Positions 41,967 through 51,354 of a stretch of DNA of 64,000 nt are shown here, piece after piece (position 1 is the first letter of the stretch; every line of letters starts with the position of its first letter). This DNA is from Streptomyces sp. NBC_00236. Its GTDB lineage: Bacteria > Actinomycetota > Actinomycetes > Streptomycetales > Streptomycetaceae. The notes below the pieces were generated by a model. It was not told where the DNA came from, searched no databases, and was given only the letters and a program-made list of their open reading frames with translations. Location: NCBI RefSeq assembly GCF_036195045.1, contig NZ_CP108100.1, positions 7,750,001 to 7,814,000 of the forward strand. The letters are read 5' to 3'. Both the position numbers and the translations under genes were made by a program.

Positions 41967-43271
41967 TCAGCCCCTGCGAACGGGCGGCGGCGTCCAGTGG
42001 CCGTCGAGGGCCTGACGGTGGGGTGCGTACAGGCGCAGTGTGATGCCGAGGGGCCCGAGCGGGGCGGGAAGCCAGTTGGTCCGGCGGTCGGGGCCGGGAT
42101 CGGTGTGGCTGATGTGGATGTCCAGAGACCCGTCGGGGTTGTAGTCCAGCGGGTCGCGGTCGCCGAGGGCGAAGCGGTCGAGTTCGTTGGGGGCCTGGAA
42201 GCCCTCGGCGTCGTACATGGTGAGCGACCAGAACGCGGCGACCGGCGGGAGGCGGTCGGCCTCGAAGTGCAGGACGTAATCGCGCTCACCCGTGAGCGGC
42301 TCGCCGTCGGCGTCGGCGGTGAGCAGCGGGTATACGGCGTCCTCGGGCGGGTTGGCGCCGAGGCCGACCAGGGTGACCACGGCACGCCGGAAGTAGGCGT
42401 TGCCGTAGACGCCGATGGTCTGGAGGACACTGGCCCAGCCGTTGTGCTGGGCGCCGAGCCGCGACCGGGCAGCGTGCATCTGTCGCAGGGCTTCCTCGGT
42501 ACCGGCCGAGATCTCGGCCTGCTGGGCCGCCGTGAAGGCTTCCGCGTCGAAGGCCTGTCCGGGGATGATGCCGAGGCCGGCGATGCGGGCCAGCACCGAG
42601 AAGTCGGTAGGGTGCGGTTCGTTCACGCGCAGGGCCTCGGCGGCCCGGGCGAAGAAGTCGACGCCGGTGAGCCCGTTGACCAGGCTGAGGGGTTCGGTGT
42701 CCGTGTCCACGCCGGGGTCGGGCCGGTGCTCCACCGGCGTCAGCGGTGTGAGGCGGAAGCCGTCCTGGACGGCGTGGACCGCCTGGTAGTCGGCCGGGCC
42801 GTTGGTCTGGGTACGGCCGATGATCCACGCGTGCGGTGTCGGTGCGTGGATCACCTGGGCGTCCGCGGGGGGCCGGCCGGTCCATCCGGGACCGACGATC
42901 AGGTACTCCTGTGCTCCGGTGCCGGTGGTGCGTTTGCCCGGCACGGCGAAGACATCGGTCCACATGTCCAGCATCGGCAACAGGAAGTACCGGTCGCCGG
43001 TGTCGGCGACGGACAGGCGGACGGGCCCCGCCGTCAGGTCCACCCAGGCGCTGGAGTAAAGGGTGTCGAAGTTCGGCCGTACCACGGCGCGGAAATCCGC
43101 CGTCGGGAACGCGCGCATGTGATGGAACCGGTTCGGCGGCCCGAACGCGGGCTTCACGCCGGCCGGCAGGGCAGCGGCCTGCCGCCTGGAGATGTCCATC
43201 GTCACCAGCGGATAGAGGTACCAGTACGCCTCGCGGCTCAGTGTCCGAAGGTCATCAGCCAGCTTGCTCAT
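41967..43271 (-). CDS. DUF1254/DUF1214 domain protein
   Basis: 434 residues without signal peptide. The N-terminal DUF1254 domain has YWYLYPLVTMD and VVRPNFDTLYSSAWVDL; the C-terminal DUF1214 domain has YVLHFEADRLPPVAAFWSLTMYD. Members are widespread and unassigned. The ATG has AGGAG at about 9 bases and is preferred to upstream in-frame starts. It lies 222 bp upstream of, and on the same strand as, nothing obvious; the carotenoid oxygenase gene precedes it on the minus strand and could be co-regulated. Confidence 0.85.
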   Translation of the reverse strand: MSKLADDLRTLSREAYWYLYPLVTMDISRRQAAALPAGVKPAFGPPNRFHHMRAFPTADFRAVVRPNFDTLYSSAWVDLTAGPVRLSVADTGDRYFLLPMLDMWTDVFAVPGKRTTGTGAQEYLIVGPGWTGRPPADAQVIHAPTPHAWIIGRTQTNGPADYQAVHAVQDGFRLTPLTPVEHRPDPGVDTDTEPLSLVNGLTGVDFFARAAEALRVNEPHPTDFSVLARIAGLGIIPGQAFDAEAFTAAQQAEISAGTEEALRQMHAARSRLGAQHNGWASVLQTIGVYGNAYFRRAVVTLVGLGANPPEDAVYPLLTADADGEPLTGERDYVLHFEADRLPPVAAFWSLTMYDAEGFQAPNELDRFALGDRDPLDYNPDGSLDIHISHTDPGPDRRTNWLPAPLGPLGITLRLYAPHRQALDGHWTPPPVRRG

Positions 43272-43493
43272 GTGAGGCTCCTGTGTCCGATACCGGTTGT
43301 CCGACGGCACGACGGCCGCCCGGCTACAAGCTCGCACGGGCGGTGCAGGGAGGCGACGCAGCGACTGCCGGCTTACGCCATCGGGGTGATCCGGCCCCGT
43401 GAGGGAGGTGCGACGCCGATCGTGCCCGGGACCTGCCTCCGTACCGGTCAGAGGCACCGGTGCGAGCGTCGCCACCCCATGTGGTCCGGACCT

Positions 43494-44927
43494 TCATTCC
43501 TGTGTCGGCAGCCAGTTGCCGTGCAGCCCCAGCGGGACCCTTACCGGGATCCGCACCCGGGCGACCGGGCCGGAGGCGGGATCCTCGGCGGGGATGACGA
43601 GCAGCCAACTGGTGTCGTCGGTACGGTCGGTGGCGTACGTCATCCAGTGGCCGCCCTCGCCCGGCGCGGTGCCGGGCGAGGGGGCGAAGACCGGTTCGCC
43701 GACGGACAGATCCCCGGCCCGCCACACCGTGCTCGTACCCGACGTGTCCCTTCCGTCGTACCAGCGCAGCGCGTCGAACTCGCCCGGGAGCAGATCCGGG
43801 TTCCCGGAATCGGAGGCTACGGCGAGCTGTTGGTGACGCCGGCCGATCAAGCGGTCGTCGGTACGGGGAAGTTCCATTCTGGCGTCGTCCAGCATCGTCC
43901 GGCGCATCGTGCCGGCGACGGGATCGATGACCGCGCGCACCAGACCGGCGGTGTTGGGCGCCTGTGCGGGGTCCGGCGCGCCCATGGACAGGCGGGACCA
44001 CTGCACGTAGTCCAGCACCACATCACTGCCCTCGGGCCCGGTGTCGTACGCGTTGACCGTGTGCCACAGCCAGAAGGCCTCGTCCGAAGCCCATCGCACA
44101 GGGCCGCCGTCGCGGGGGACCAGGGCCACGCGGGTGCCGCGCTCCGGCCGCCAGTCGATCATGGATCCACCGCTCATCGCGGCGGCGATGTCGAAGAACA
44201 CCGGCGCCAGCGCGATCACCAGGAAACTGGCGGTGAGGGCCATGTCGTGGATCATCATCGGTTCGTCGAGTCCGTCGATCGTCGTGGGACCGCGGGCGAC
44301 GGAGCCATCGGGGGCGATGGCCGACCAGGTGAGGTACGGGGGTTCCAGGCCGTAGCAGAAGACCAGCATCTCGCCGGTGAGCGGGTCGATCTTCGGGTGG
44401 GCGGTGATGCCGGCCGGCAGTGCCCCGCCGAACGTCTCCTTTCCGGCCGTCTCCAGTTCCGGCGTGATCAGGAAGGGGCAGTCAGATTCCGCGAGTGCCA
44501 GCAGCCGTCCCGCGTGGCGGACCACATTGATGTCCGGAAGATCGCGGAACGTACCGGCCAACTCCGGTTCCACGTCCGGGACCTGAGGCATGATCATTGA
44601 TTCGATCCCACCCCACAGCGCCCGCCCCGCACGTTCCTCGGCCAGCACGGCGGGTGTGCGGACGAAACGGTTGCGGTACCGGGCCTGACCGCCGGAGATC
44701 CACACCCCGTGCAGCATTCCGTCCCCGTCGATCGGGTAGAGGAACGAACCGATGGGGCTGAAGCGGGGGTTGGGACCGTTGCGCAGGAAAAGCCCGTCGA
44801 GCTCGTCGGGCAGTTCGCCCGTCACCTGGAGCTCCGCCTCGTCCACCTCGTCGGTCACCGGGGCGAAACGGCCGGAGAGATGGACGACGCGGGCCGGGTC
44901 GAAGGCCTGCTGGGCGTGTGCGGCCAT
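43494..44927 (-). CDS. Carotenoid cleavage dioxygenase
   Basis: 477 residues, full length for the carotenoid oxygenase (RPE65/CCD) family. All four iron-binding His are visible: H177 (GITAHPKID), H227 (MMIHDM), H289 (LWHTVN) and H469 (LGLHGNW). FLRNGPNP and DGDGMLHG are also intact. These non-haem iron enzymes split carotenoids or stilbene-type substrates with oxygen. No carotenoid biosynthesis genes are nearby, so the substrate is open; lignostilbene-type substrates are also possible in soil actinomycetes. AGGGGAGG upstream sets the start. Confidence 0.93.
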   Translation of the reverse strand: MAAHAQQAFDPARVVHLSGRFAPVTDEVDEAELQVTGELPDELDGLFLRNGPNPRFSPIGSFLYPIDGDGMLHGVWISGGQARYRNRFVRTPAVLAEERAGRALWGGIESMIMPQVPDVEPELAGTFRDLPDINVVRHAGRLLALAESDCPFLITPELETAGKETFGGALPAGITAHPKIDPLTGEMLVFCYGLEPPYLTWSAIAPDGSVARGPTTIDGLDEPMMIHDMALTASFLVIALAPVFFDIAAAMSGGSMIDWRPERGTRVALVPRDGGPVRWASDEAFWLWHTVNAYDTGPEGSDVVLDYVQWSRLSMGAPDPAQAPNTAGLVRAVIDPVAGTMRRTMLDDARMELPRTDDRLIGRRHQQLAVASDSGNPDLLPGEFDALRWYDGRDTSGTSTVWRAGDLSVGEPVFAPSPGTAPGEGGHWMTYATDRTDDTSWLLVIPAEDPASGPVARVRIPVRVPLGLHGNWLPTQE

Positions 44928-45122
44928 GGTGGCCTCCCCTTGCCGGGCGTGGGCGCCTCTGAATGCGTGCCGTGCCGATCCTTCATTGAATCTCCGGCCC
45001 GCAGCCGCTGCAACGTGGGCCCGGGGGCGCGGAGATACGGCTGCGGAGATGCGGAGGGCGAGGCCCGGCTTCACCATGGAGAAAGCGGCAGAGTGCCGCG
45101 GGACATGCCCCGGAGGTGTCCG

Positions 45123-45719
45123 GTGGCCCCATCCAATTCCGGGCGGCGGACCGGGAATCTGTTCTTCGCGTTCGCCCCGTGGATCATCTTCGCCGTCATC
45201 GCCTCGCCCAGTACCTGGGAGTATGCGGCGCTGGCCGGTCTCGTCGCGGCCGTCGTCCTCAACCTCCCGGACCTGCGGCGGGGTTCGTTCAAGGTGCTTG
45301 AGGTCACCGGCATCGTCTTCTTCGCCGTCCTCAGCGTCCTCGCGCTCTTCCTGAACACCCAGGACCTCTCCTGGGTGGAGCGGTACGCACAGGTGCTGTC
45401 CAGCTCGGTGGTCGCCGTGGTGGCGCTCGGCTCGCTGGCGTTCGTCCCGTTCACCGAGCAGTACGCGCGGGAGACCACCCCTCGCGAGGTGTGGGGCACA
45501 CCCGTCTTCCGGCATGTGAACCGGGTGCTGACCCTGCTCTGGGGAGGGGTCTTCGCCGCGACCGCCCTGCTGGGCCTGGTCGCGGTGCACACGTCGTCCG
45601 GCGCCGACTGGTACAACTGGATCATCCCCGTGATCCTGCTGGTCCTGGCGGTCCGGTTCACGGAGCGCTATCCGGACCGGGTGCGTGAACGGTCCCGGAG
45701 CGCGCGCGCCGCCTCCTGA
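45123..45719 (+). CDS. Integral membrane protein, unknown
   Basis: 198 residues from a GTG with GGAGG 7 bases upstream. Five hydrophobic segments (FFAFAPWIIFAVIAS, AALAGLVAAVVLNL, VTGIVFFAVLSVLALF, SVVAVVALGSLAFV, LLWGGVFAATALLGL) and one more near the C terminus. WxxP-FxEQYARE between segments 4 and 5 is distinctive. I do not recognise the family. The gene is divergent from the carotenoid oxygenase. Confidence 0.72.
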   Translation: MAPSNSGRRTGNLFFAFAPWIIFAVIASPSTWEYAALAGLVAAVVLNLPDLRRGSFKVLEVTGIVFFAVLSVLALFLNTQDLSWVERYAQVLSSSVVAVVALGSLAFVPFTEQYARETTPREVWGTPVFRHVNRVLTLLWGGVFAATALLGLVAVHTSSGADWYNWIIPVILLVLAVRFTERYPDRVRERSRSARAAS

Positions 45720-45780
45720 CCGACACCGCCTCGGGAAGCAGGTGCCGGGTCTGCCCGCACCAGCCGGGGCCCGTGGTGAC

Positions 45781-45916
45781 CATGTGGTGCCGAACCTCGT
45801 CGCGCAGGCCTGGAACCACTGCAACGGCAGCCTCAAGCACCACCTGGTCGCCGAGCCGGGACGGTTCCAGGAACGGGACCTTCGGCGACTACGTCAAGGC
45901 GCCGCAGGGCCGCTGA
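45781..45916 (+). pseudogene. Possible degenerate gene tail
   Basis: One frame reads HVVPNLVAQAWNHCNGSLKH and on through HLVAEPG with coding-like composition, then the sequence continues sensibly only after a shift to a second frame, NGTFGDYVKAPQGR followed by TGA. No start or complete frame exists. It looks like the 3' remnant of a gene with an indel, but the stretch is short. Confidence 0.22.
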
Positions 45917-45927
45917 TGCCGCCGTAA

Positions 45928-45974
45928 CGGTGAAGGCCCCGGAACACCGTTCGGGCGTTCCGGGGCCTTCACCG
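45928..45974. terminator. Terminator at the end of the FprA-like gene
   Basis: CGGTGAAGGCCCCGGAAC (45928-45945) pairs perfectly with its complement at 45957-45974 across an 11-base loop. It ends 5 bp from the reductase stop codon and lies between opposed transcripts. Confidence 0.88.
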
Positions 45975-45979
45975 TGGTG

Positions 45980-47347
45980 TCAGTTGCCGGGCTCCGAGGC
46001 GTCCAGCATGGCTTCGCGCTCCACGACCTTGACCCGCTCGCGGCCCTGCGGCTCGCCCAGGGCGCGCTCGTGCGCGTCCAGGCGGTACCAGCCCTCACGG
46101 GTGGTGTACCGGACGCCGCGCGACTCCAGGAACTCGGTCACGGCCCCCGGCTCGGGCTGTGCCGGGGCGGGCAGCCGGCCGGTGGTGTGGTCCTCCAGCA
46201 GGCAGGCGACCGTTTCGTTGGCGTCGCCCTTGGTGTGACCGATCAGGCCGATCGGGCCCCGCTTGATCCAGCCGGTGACGTACACCGACTCCATCGGCTC
46301 GCCGCCGGCCAGAACCCGTCCGGCGGCGTGCGGAACCGTGCCGGACGCGACGTCGAAGGGGAGCTTGGGCAGCTCCTGGGAGTAGTAGCCGACCGCGCGG
46401 TAGACGCTCTGCACGTCCCAGTCCTTGAACTGGCCGGTGCCCTTCACATTGCCGGTGCCGTCCAGCTCGGTGCGCTCGGTCCGCAGGCCGACGACGCTGC
46501 CGTCCTCGCCGAGGATCTCCACGGGGGACTCGAAGAAGTGCAGGAAGAGCTTGTGCGGCCGGTCGCCGACGTCGCGGATCGCCCAGTTCTCCAGCGTGGA
46601 GGCGACCATGTTGGCCTGCTTGTTGCCGCGGCGGGTCTCGATCGAGCCCGCGTCGTAGTCGATGTCCTCGGGGTTGACGATGACCTCGATGTTCGGCGAG
46701 TGGTCCAGCTCCCGCAGCTCCATCGGGCTGAACTTGGCCTGAGCGGGACCGCGCCGCCCGAAGACGTGCACCTCCAGCGCCTTGTTGGCCTTCAGGCCGT
46801 CGTAGACGTTGGCGGGGATCTCGGTCGGCAGCAGCTCGTCGGCGGTCTTGGCGAGGATGCGGGCGACGTCAAGGGCCACGTTGCCGACACCCAGGACGGC
46901 GACCTTCTCGGCCTCCAGCGGCCAGGTGCGCGCCACGTCCGGGTGACCGTCGTACCAGGAGACGAACTCGGCGGCACCGTGCGAGCCGTCCAGGTCACTC
47001 CCCGGTATGTCGAGGGCGCGGTCCGCGTCGGCGCCGGTGGAGAAGATCACCGCGTCGTAGAAGGTCCGCAGCTCGTCCAGGCCGATGTCGTTCGGGTAGT
47101 CGACGTTCCCGAAGAGGCGGATCTGGGGCTTGTCCAGGACCTGGTGCAGCGCCTGCACGATGCCCTTGATCCGCGGGTGGTCCGGAGCCACGCCGTAACG
47201 GATCAGGCCGAAGGGGGCGGGCATCCGCTCGAACAGGTCGATGGAGACGCCCGGGTCGGTGGCGGCATCGGATTTGAGCAGCGCGTCCGCTGCGTAGATT
47301 CCGGCGGGGCCGGCACCGACGATGGCTACGCGGACGGGGCGTGTCAT
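45980..47347 (-). CDS. FprA-like ferredoxin/adrenodoxin-type NADP+ reductase
   Basis: 455 residues. FAD-binding VAIVGAGPAGIYAADALL at the N terminus, RYGVAPDHPRIK, then the NADP-binding VLGVGNVALDVARIL, and the C-terminal YVTGWIKRGPIGLIGHTKGD motif. This matches mycobacterial FprA and mitochondrial adrenodoxin reductase, which pass electrons from NADPH to ferredoxins serving P450s and other enzymes. The chosen ATG (47347) is followed directly by the Rossmann strand; an upstream GTG would add 26 unlikely residues. No ferredoxin or P450 gene is adjacent. Confidence 0.94.
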   Translation of the reverse strand: MTRPVRVAIVGAGPAGIYAADALLKSDAATDPGVSIDLFERMPAPFGLIRYGVAPDHPRIKGIVQALHQVLDKPQIRLFGNVDYPNDIGLDELRTFYDAVIFSTGADADRALDIPGSDLDGSHGAAEFVSWYDGHPDVARTWPLEAEKVAVLGVGNVALDVARILAKTADELLPTEIPANVYDGLKANKALEVHVFGRRGPAQAKFSPMELRELDHSPNIEVIVNPEDIDYDAGSIETRRGNKQANMVASTLENWAIRDVGDRPHKLFLHFFESPVEILGEDGSVVGLRTERTELDGTGNVKGTGQFKDWDVQSVYRAVGYYSQELPKLPFDVASGTVPHAAGRVLAGGEPMESVYVTGWIKRGPIGLIGHTKGDANETVACLLEDHTTGRLPAPAQPEPGAVTEFLESRGVRYTTREGWYRLDAHERALGEPQGRERVKVVEREAMLDASEPGN

Positions 47348-47632
47348 GGCGAGCTGTTCCTTAGGACGAACGAGCAGGAGCGGGGCGGGCCGTGGTAAGG
47401 CTTGGCTTACTCCACCCCGACGCACACGTTAGCCGCTGCCCCTGCCCCCTTTCGGGGCGGGTCGGCGTTCTGCGGCGATTTCCGGCGCCCCGCACCTTTG
47501 CCGGACGGGGGGATCCCGCGGAATCTCCGGGAAATCGGCTCCTTCGAGCGGCTCGGAAATGTGTTCCATCGCACGTTCACCTGGTGGACGGCTCACTCGA
47601 AGAATCGGACAAATAGTGGCAGAGTGACCCAC

Positions 47633-49699
47633 ATGGATGATCGGGTAGCGGGTGCCCTGTCACTCCCGGACGACTGGCCCGCCCACCCGGACCTCAGTCT
47701 CGCCCTGAACCGTATGGGCAGCTTCGACTGGGACCTGGACAGCGGCCTCATGCACATGGAACAGGCGGCCCTCGACGTGTTCGACCTGAGGGGCGACGAG
47801 TACGACAACAAGCCGACGACGCTCGGAACACGGGTGCCGCCGGACGAGGGCGTACGCCTGGACGCCATGGTCACTCAGGCGCTCAAGTCCGGCCGGAAGA
47901 ACTACGGGGCGTACTTCCGCATTCTGCGGCGTGACGGCACCCTCCAATGGACGCACACCCAGGGTTTCGTCCAGCGCGACGCCACCGGGCGGCCGCGCCG
48001 CATCATCGGGATCGTCCGCGACGCCACGCAGGAGCTGGCCGACGCCACCGCCCGCCACGAACTGGACGAGGAGCGGCGGCGGCGGACCAGCCTGGTGGAC
48101 GCCACCACCGCCGCGCTGGCCCACGCCCGTACGGTCCAGGACGTCATCAACGTGCTCAAGAACTCCCAGGGACTGGCCCATCTGGGGGCGACCAGTCTGG
48201 TCATGGGGCTGATCGAGGCCGGGCGCATCCACCTGGTGGCCGACGGACCCGAAGGCGCCTTCGTGCCGGGCACCCGGTACACACGGACGGACGACCAGTA
48301 CCCGATGAGCGAGGTCGTGCGCACGCTCGGTCCCCGCTTCATCGAGTCCGCCGAGGACTTCGCGGACTCGTATCCGGTCCTGTGGCCCCACATCAGCCAT
48401 CTGGGCATCACCTCGGCCGCCTATCTGCCGCTGATCGCCCAGGCCCGCCCCATCGGTGCCCTCGGCCTCCTGTACAGCGACAAGAACGGATTCACCGGCG
48501 ACGAACGCAATCTGCTGGTCGCCCTCGGCAGCTCCATCGCCCAGAGCCTCCAGCGCGCCATGCTGTACGAGCAGGAGCACGACCTCGCCGAGGGCCTCCA
48601 GCAGGCGATGCTGCCGCGCCGCATCCCCGACGTGCCGGGAGCGCAGATCGCCGTGCGCTACCGCTCGGCCCGGCTGGGCCGGGACATCGGCGGCGACTGG
48701 TACGACGTCATCCCGCTGCCCGGCGGCCGGGTCGGCACGGTCATCGGGGACGTCCAGGGCCACGACACCCACGCCGCCGCCGTCATGGGTCAGCTGCGCA
48801 TCGTGCTGCGGGCGTACGCGGCCGAGGGGCACAGCCCCGCCACGGTCATGGCGCGGGCCTCCGTCTTCCTGCACGAGCTGGACACCGACCGCTTCGCGAC
48901 CTGCACCTACGCCGAGGCGGACCTGACCACGGGTGTGGTGCAGGTGGTCCGGGCCGGTCATGTCGACCCCCTGGTGCGCGAAGCCGACGGGAGCTGTCGC
49001 AAGCTCCTGGTCGACGGCGGGCTCCCGCTGGGGCTCTCCGCCGAGTTCGGGCGGCTGGAGTACCCGGTCAGCACGGTCGAGCTGGACCCCGGGCAGACCA
49101 TGGTGCTGTTCACCGACGGCCTGGTGGAGCTGCCGGGCGCCGATCTCGACGAGGGCATGCAGCTGCTCACCGCCATGATCCGGAACGGCCCGGCGGACCT
49201 CCAGCGCCTGGCCGACCGGCTCTGCGAATCGGTCGACGAACGCGGCGGCGAGGACGATGTGGCGGTGCTGCTGCTGCGCCGCAAGGCCGCCCACGCCCCG
49301 CAGCCGGGGGGCCGGCTCCAGCAGCACGTGGGACAGAACGACCCGGAGGCGCTCAGCTCGGCGCGGCACATGATCCGTGCGGCGGTGCGGGCGTGGGGTG
49401 CGAAGGAGCGGGCCGACGAGGTGGAGCTGGCCGCCGACGAGCTGACGACCAACGCCCTGATGCACACCGACGGCGGCGCGATCGTCACGATCCGGGTCCT
49501 GACCGGGCCGGAACGGCGTCTGCGCGTCGATGTGGAGGACCGGTCCAGCGCGCTGCCGCGCCGCCGGGACGCGGGCGATTCGGGGGTCTCGGGCCGCGGG
49601 CTGATGCTCGTCGACCGGCTGGCGGACGCCTGGGGCGTCGAATCCCGGGGCACCGGCAAGTGCGTCTGGTGCGAGTTCGTCATCCCGCCACGCGACTGA
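47633..49699 (+). CDS. PAS-GAF-PP2C phosphatase with C-terminal RsbW-like ATPase domain
   Basis: About 688 residues combining a PAS domain (about 20-130, YFRILRRDGTLQWTHTQG), a GAF domain (about 150-320), a SpoIIE/RsbU PP2C domain (about 345-560; IGGDWYDV, GDVQGHD, LFTDGLVE, GEDDVAVLLL) and an HATPase_c domain of anti-sigma type (about 580-688; LAADELTTNALMHT, GRGLMLVDRLA). One protein thus carries both opposing activities of a partner-switching module. The signal is probably small molecule, redox or light. Start may be ATG 47633 or GTG 47624; neither has a strong ribosome site. It is divergent from the FprA-like reductase across 285 bp, which could make reductase status relevant, a guess. 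Confidence 0.9.
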   Translation: MDDRVAGALSLPDDWPAHPDLSLALNRMGSFDWDLDSGLMHMEQAALDVFDLRGDEYDNKPTTLGTRVPPDEGVRLDAMVTQALKSGRKNYGAYFRILRRDGTLQWTHTQGFVQRDATGRPRRIIGIVRDATQELADATARHELDEERRRRTSLVDATTAALAHARTVQDVINVLKNSQGLAHLGATSLVMGLIEAGRIHLVADGPEGAFVPGTRYTRTDDQYPMSEVVRTLGPRFIESAEDFADSYPVLWPHISHLGITSAAYLPLIAQARPIGALGLLYSDKNGFTGDERNLLVALGSSIAQSLQRAMLYEQEHDLAEGLQQAMLPRRIPDVPGAQIAVRYRSARLGRDIGGDWYDVIPLPGGRVGTVIGDVQGHDTHAAAVMGQLRIVLRAYAAEGHSPATVMARASVFLHELDTDRFATCTYAEADLTTGVVQVVRAGHVDPLVREADGSCRKLLVDGGLPLGLSAEFGRLEYPVSTVELDPGQTMVLFTDGLVELPGADLDEGMQLLTAMIRNGPADLQRLADRLCESVDERGGEDDVAVLLLRRKAAHAPQPGGRLQQHVGQNDPEALSSARHMIRAAVRAWGAKERADEVELAADELTTNALMHTDGGAIVTIRVLTGPERRLRVDVEDRSSALPRRRDAGDSGVSGRGLMLVDRLADAWGVESRGTGKCVWCEFVIPPRD

Positions 49700-49834
49700 T
49701 CCGCCTGGCCGTTCCCCGGAACTGCACACTACTGAAAAGTAACAGAACGTAACATGTCTGTACTTGACCGTAACCGACCGCGCGAGATTGACTGCGGTTT
49801 TGTCAGTCTTCGTCTTCCATGACATGAGGACCCG

Positions 49835-51220
49835 TTGGGCACTGAGCTACTGGCACCTCTCGATCTGGCCTTCTGGCACCTCGAGTCCGATGCGCACCCC
49901 ATGCACCTCGGTGCGCTCGCCGTCTTCGCGCCGGACGGTGACCGCCCCCCGGGCCCCGACGCCCTTCTCGAACTGCTCGGAACCCGGGCCGCCGCCATTC
50001 CCCGGCTCCGGATGCGGGTGCGTGACGTGCTGCTGCCCGTCGGCGGCGCGGCCTGGTCGGTGGACAAGGACTTCGACGTCCACCGGCACGTCAAGCGGGT
50101 GCGGCTGCCCGAGGCGGCGACCGCCGGTGAGGGCGAGGCCGGTTTCATGGCCGCCGCCACCCTGCTCGCGGGCGAACTGATGGAACAGCCGCTGCGCCGA
50201 GGGCTGCCGCCCTGGCAGATGTACCTCATCGAAGGTGCCCCGGACGGTCCGTTCGCCGTGCTCGTCAAGCTTCACCACGCGCTCGCCGACGGCATGCGAG
50301 CGGTCGCCATCGGCGCCGGGATCTTCGACGAGATCGCCTCGGCCGCGGGCCGGGGCCGGCCGGGACCCGCGGCCGGCCGGGTCCGCCCCGTGCCGCCGCG
50401 CTCCTGGATGCCAGGCCCCCGACAGGTCGCCGGACTCGCCCTCGGCCGGATCGAGGACCTCGGCCGCGCCTTCGGCGTCGGGGCCTCGCTCGTACGGGCC
50501 AGTCGCCTCGATCTGCGCGGCGCGCCCGCCCTCAGCGCCAGTTCCTCCGGCACCCGGCGCCTCGCCACGGCCGATCTCGACCTCGCATCCGTGCGGCGGA
50601 TCCGCCGGGCGGCGGGCGGTACCGGCAACGACGTGCTGCTCGCGGTCGTGGCGGGTGCGCTGCGCCGCTGGATGCTGGAACGAGGCGAACCGCTGCCGGG
50701 TTCCGACCCGCGCGCCCTGGTCCCCGTCTCCCGTCGCCGGCCGGGCGGCACGGCCGCGGCCACCGGAAACCGGCTCTCTGCCTATCTGCTGGGCCTCCCC
50801 GTCTCCGAACCCGACCCCTGGGAGCGGCTGCGGGCCGTCCGCGGTGCCATGGACCGCAACAAGGCCGCGGGGCCGCTGCGCGGGGCCGGAGCGGTCGCGG
50901 TCCTCGCCGACCAACTGCCCTCGCTGGCCCACCGCTTCGGTGCGCCGCTGGCCGGGAGCGCCGCCCGGATGCTCTTCGACGTACTGGTCACCAGCGTGCC
51001 GCTGCCGCGTTCGGCCCTGTCACTGGGCGGCTGCCCGCTGCGGGCGCTCTACCCGATGGCGCCGCTGGCCCGCGGCCAGTCGCTGGCCGTCGCGCTGACC
51101 ACGTACGGCGGCACGGTGCAGATCGGCCTGGTGGCCGACGGCAAGGCGCTGCCCGACCTGGAGCGGCTGGGCCGCTGTGCCGAGGACGAGGTCTCCGAAC
51201 TGCTGACGCTGCTGCCCTGA
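49835..51220 (+). CDS. Wax ester synthase/diacylglycerol acyltransferase (WS/DGAT)
   Basis: 461 residues with the catalytic HHxxxDG motif as LHHALADG (H147, H148, D152), and the C-terminal SVPLPRSALSLGGCPLRALYPMAPL region of the family. These enzymes make triacylglycerol or wax esters at the membrane from acyl-CoA. TTG start with GAGGA 6-8 bases upstream. In the short leader (49735-49790) GTAAC occurs three times in an AT-richer stretch, a possible regulator site. Confidence 0.9.
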   Translation: MGTELLAPLDLAFWHLESDAHPMHLGALAVFAPDGDRPPGPDALLELLGTRAAAIPRLRMRVRDVLLPVGGAAWSVDKDFDVHRHVKRVRLPEAATAGEGEAGFMAAATLLAGELMEQPLRRGLPPWQMYLIEGAPDGPFAVLVKLHHALADGMRAVAIGAGIFDEIASAAGRGRPGPAAGRVRPVPPRSWMPGPRQVAGLALGRIEDLGRAFGVGASLVRASRLDLRGAPALSASSSGTRRLATADLDLASVRRIRRAAGGTGNDVLLAVVAGALRRWMLERGEPLPGSDPRALVPVSRRRPGGTAAATGNRLSAYLLGLPVSEPDPWERLRAVRGAMDRNKAAGPLRGAGAVAVLADQLPSLAHRFGAPLAGSAARMLFDVLVTSVPLPRSALSLGGCPLRALYPMAPLARGQSLAVALTTYGGTVQIGLVADGKALPDLERLGRCAEDEVSELLTLLP

Positions 51221-51354
51221 GCACGGCCCTATAGATCGGACAGATCAGCGAGCAATTGCCACCACTGATGTCCTCCTGGGTGTTGACGTGCCCAAGTGAT
51301 CCGATGAATATTCGCTGTGTGCAGGAAGCGATCTTCGGGGAGGGCGGCGGACAC

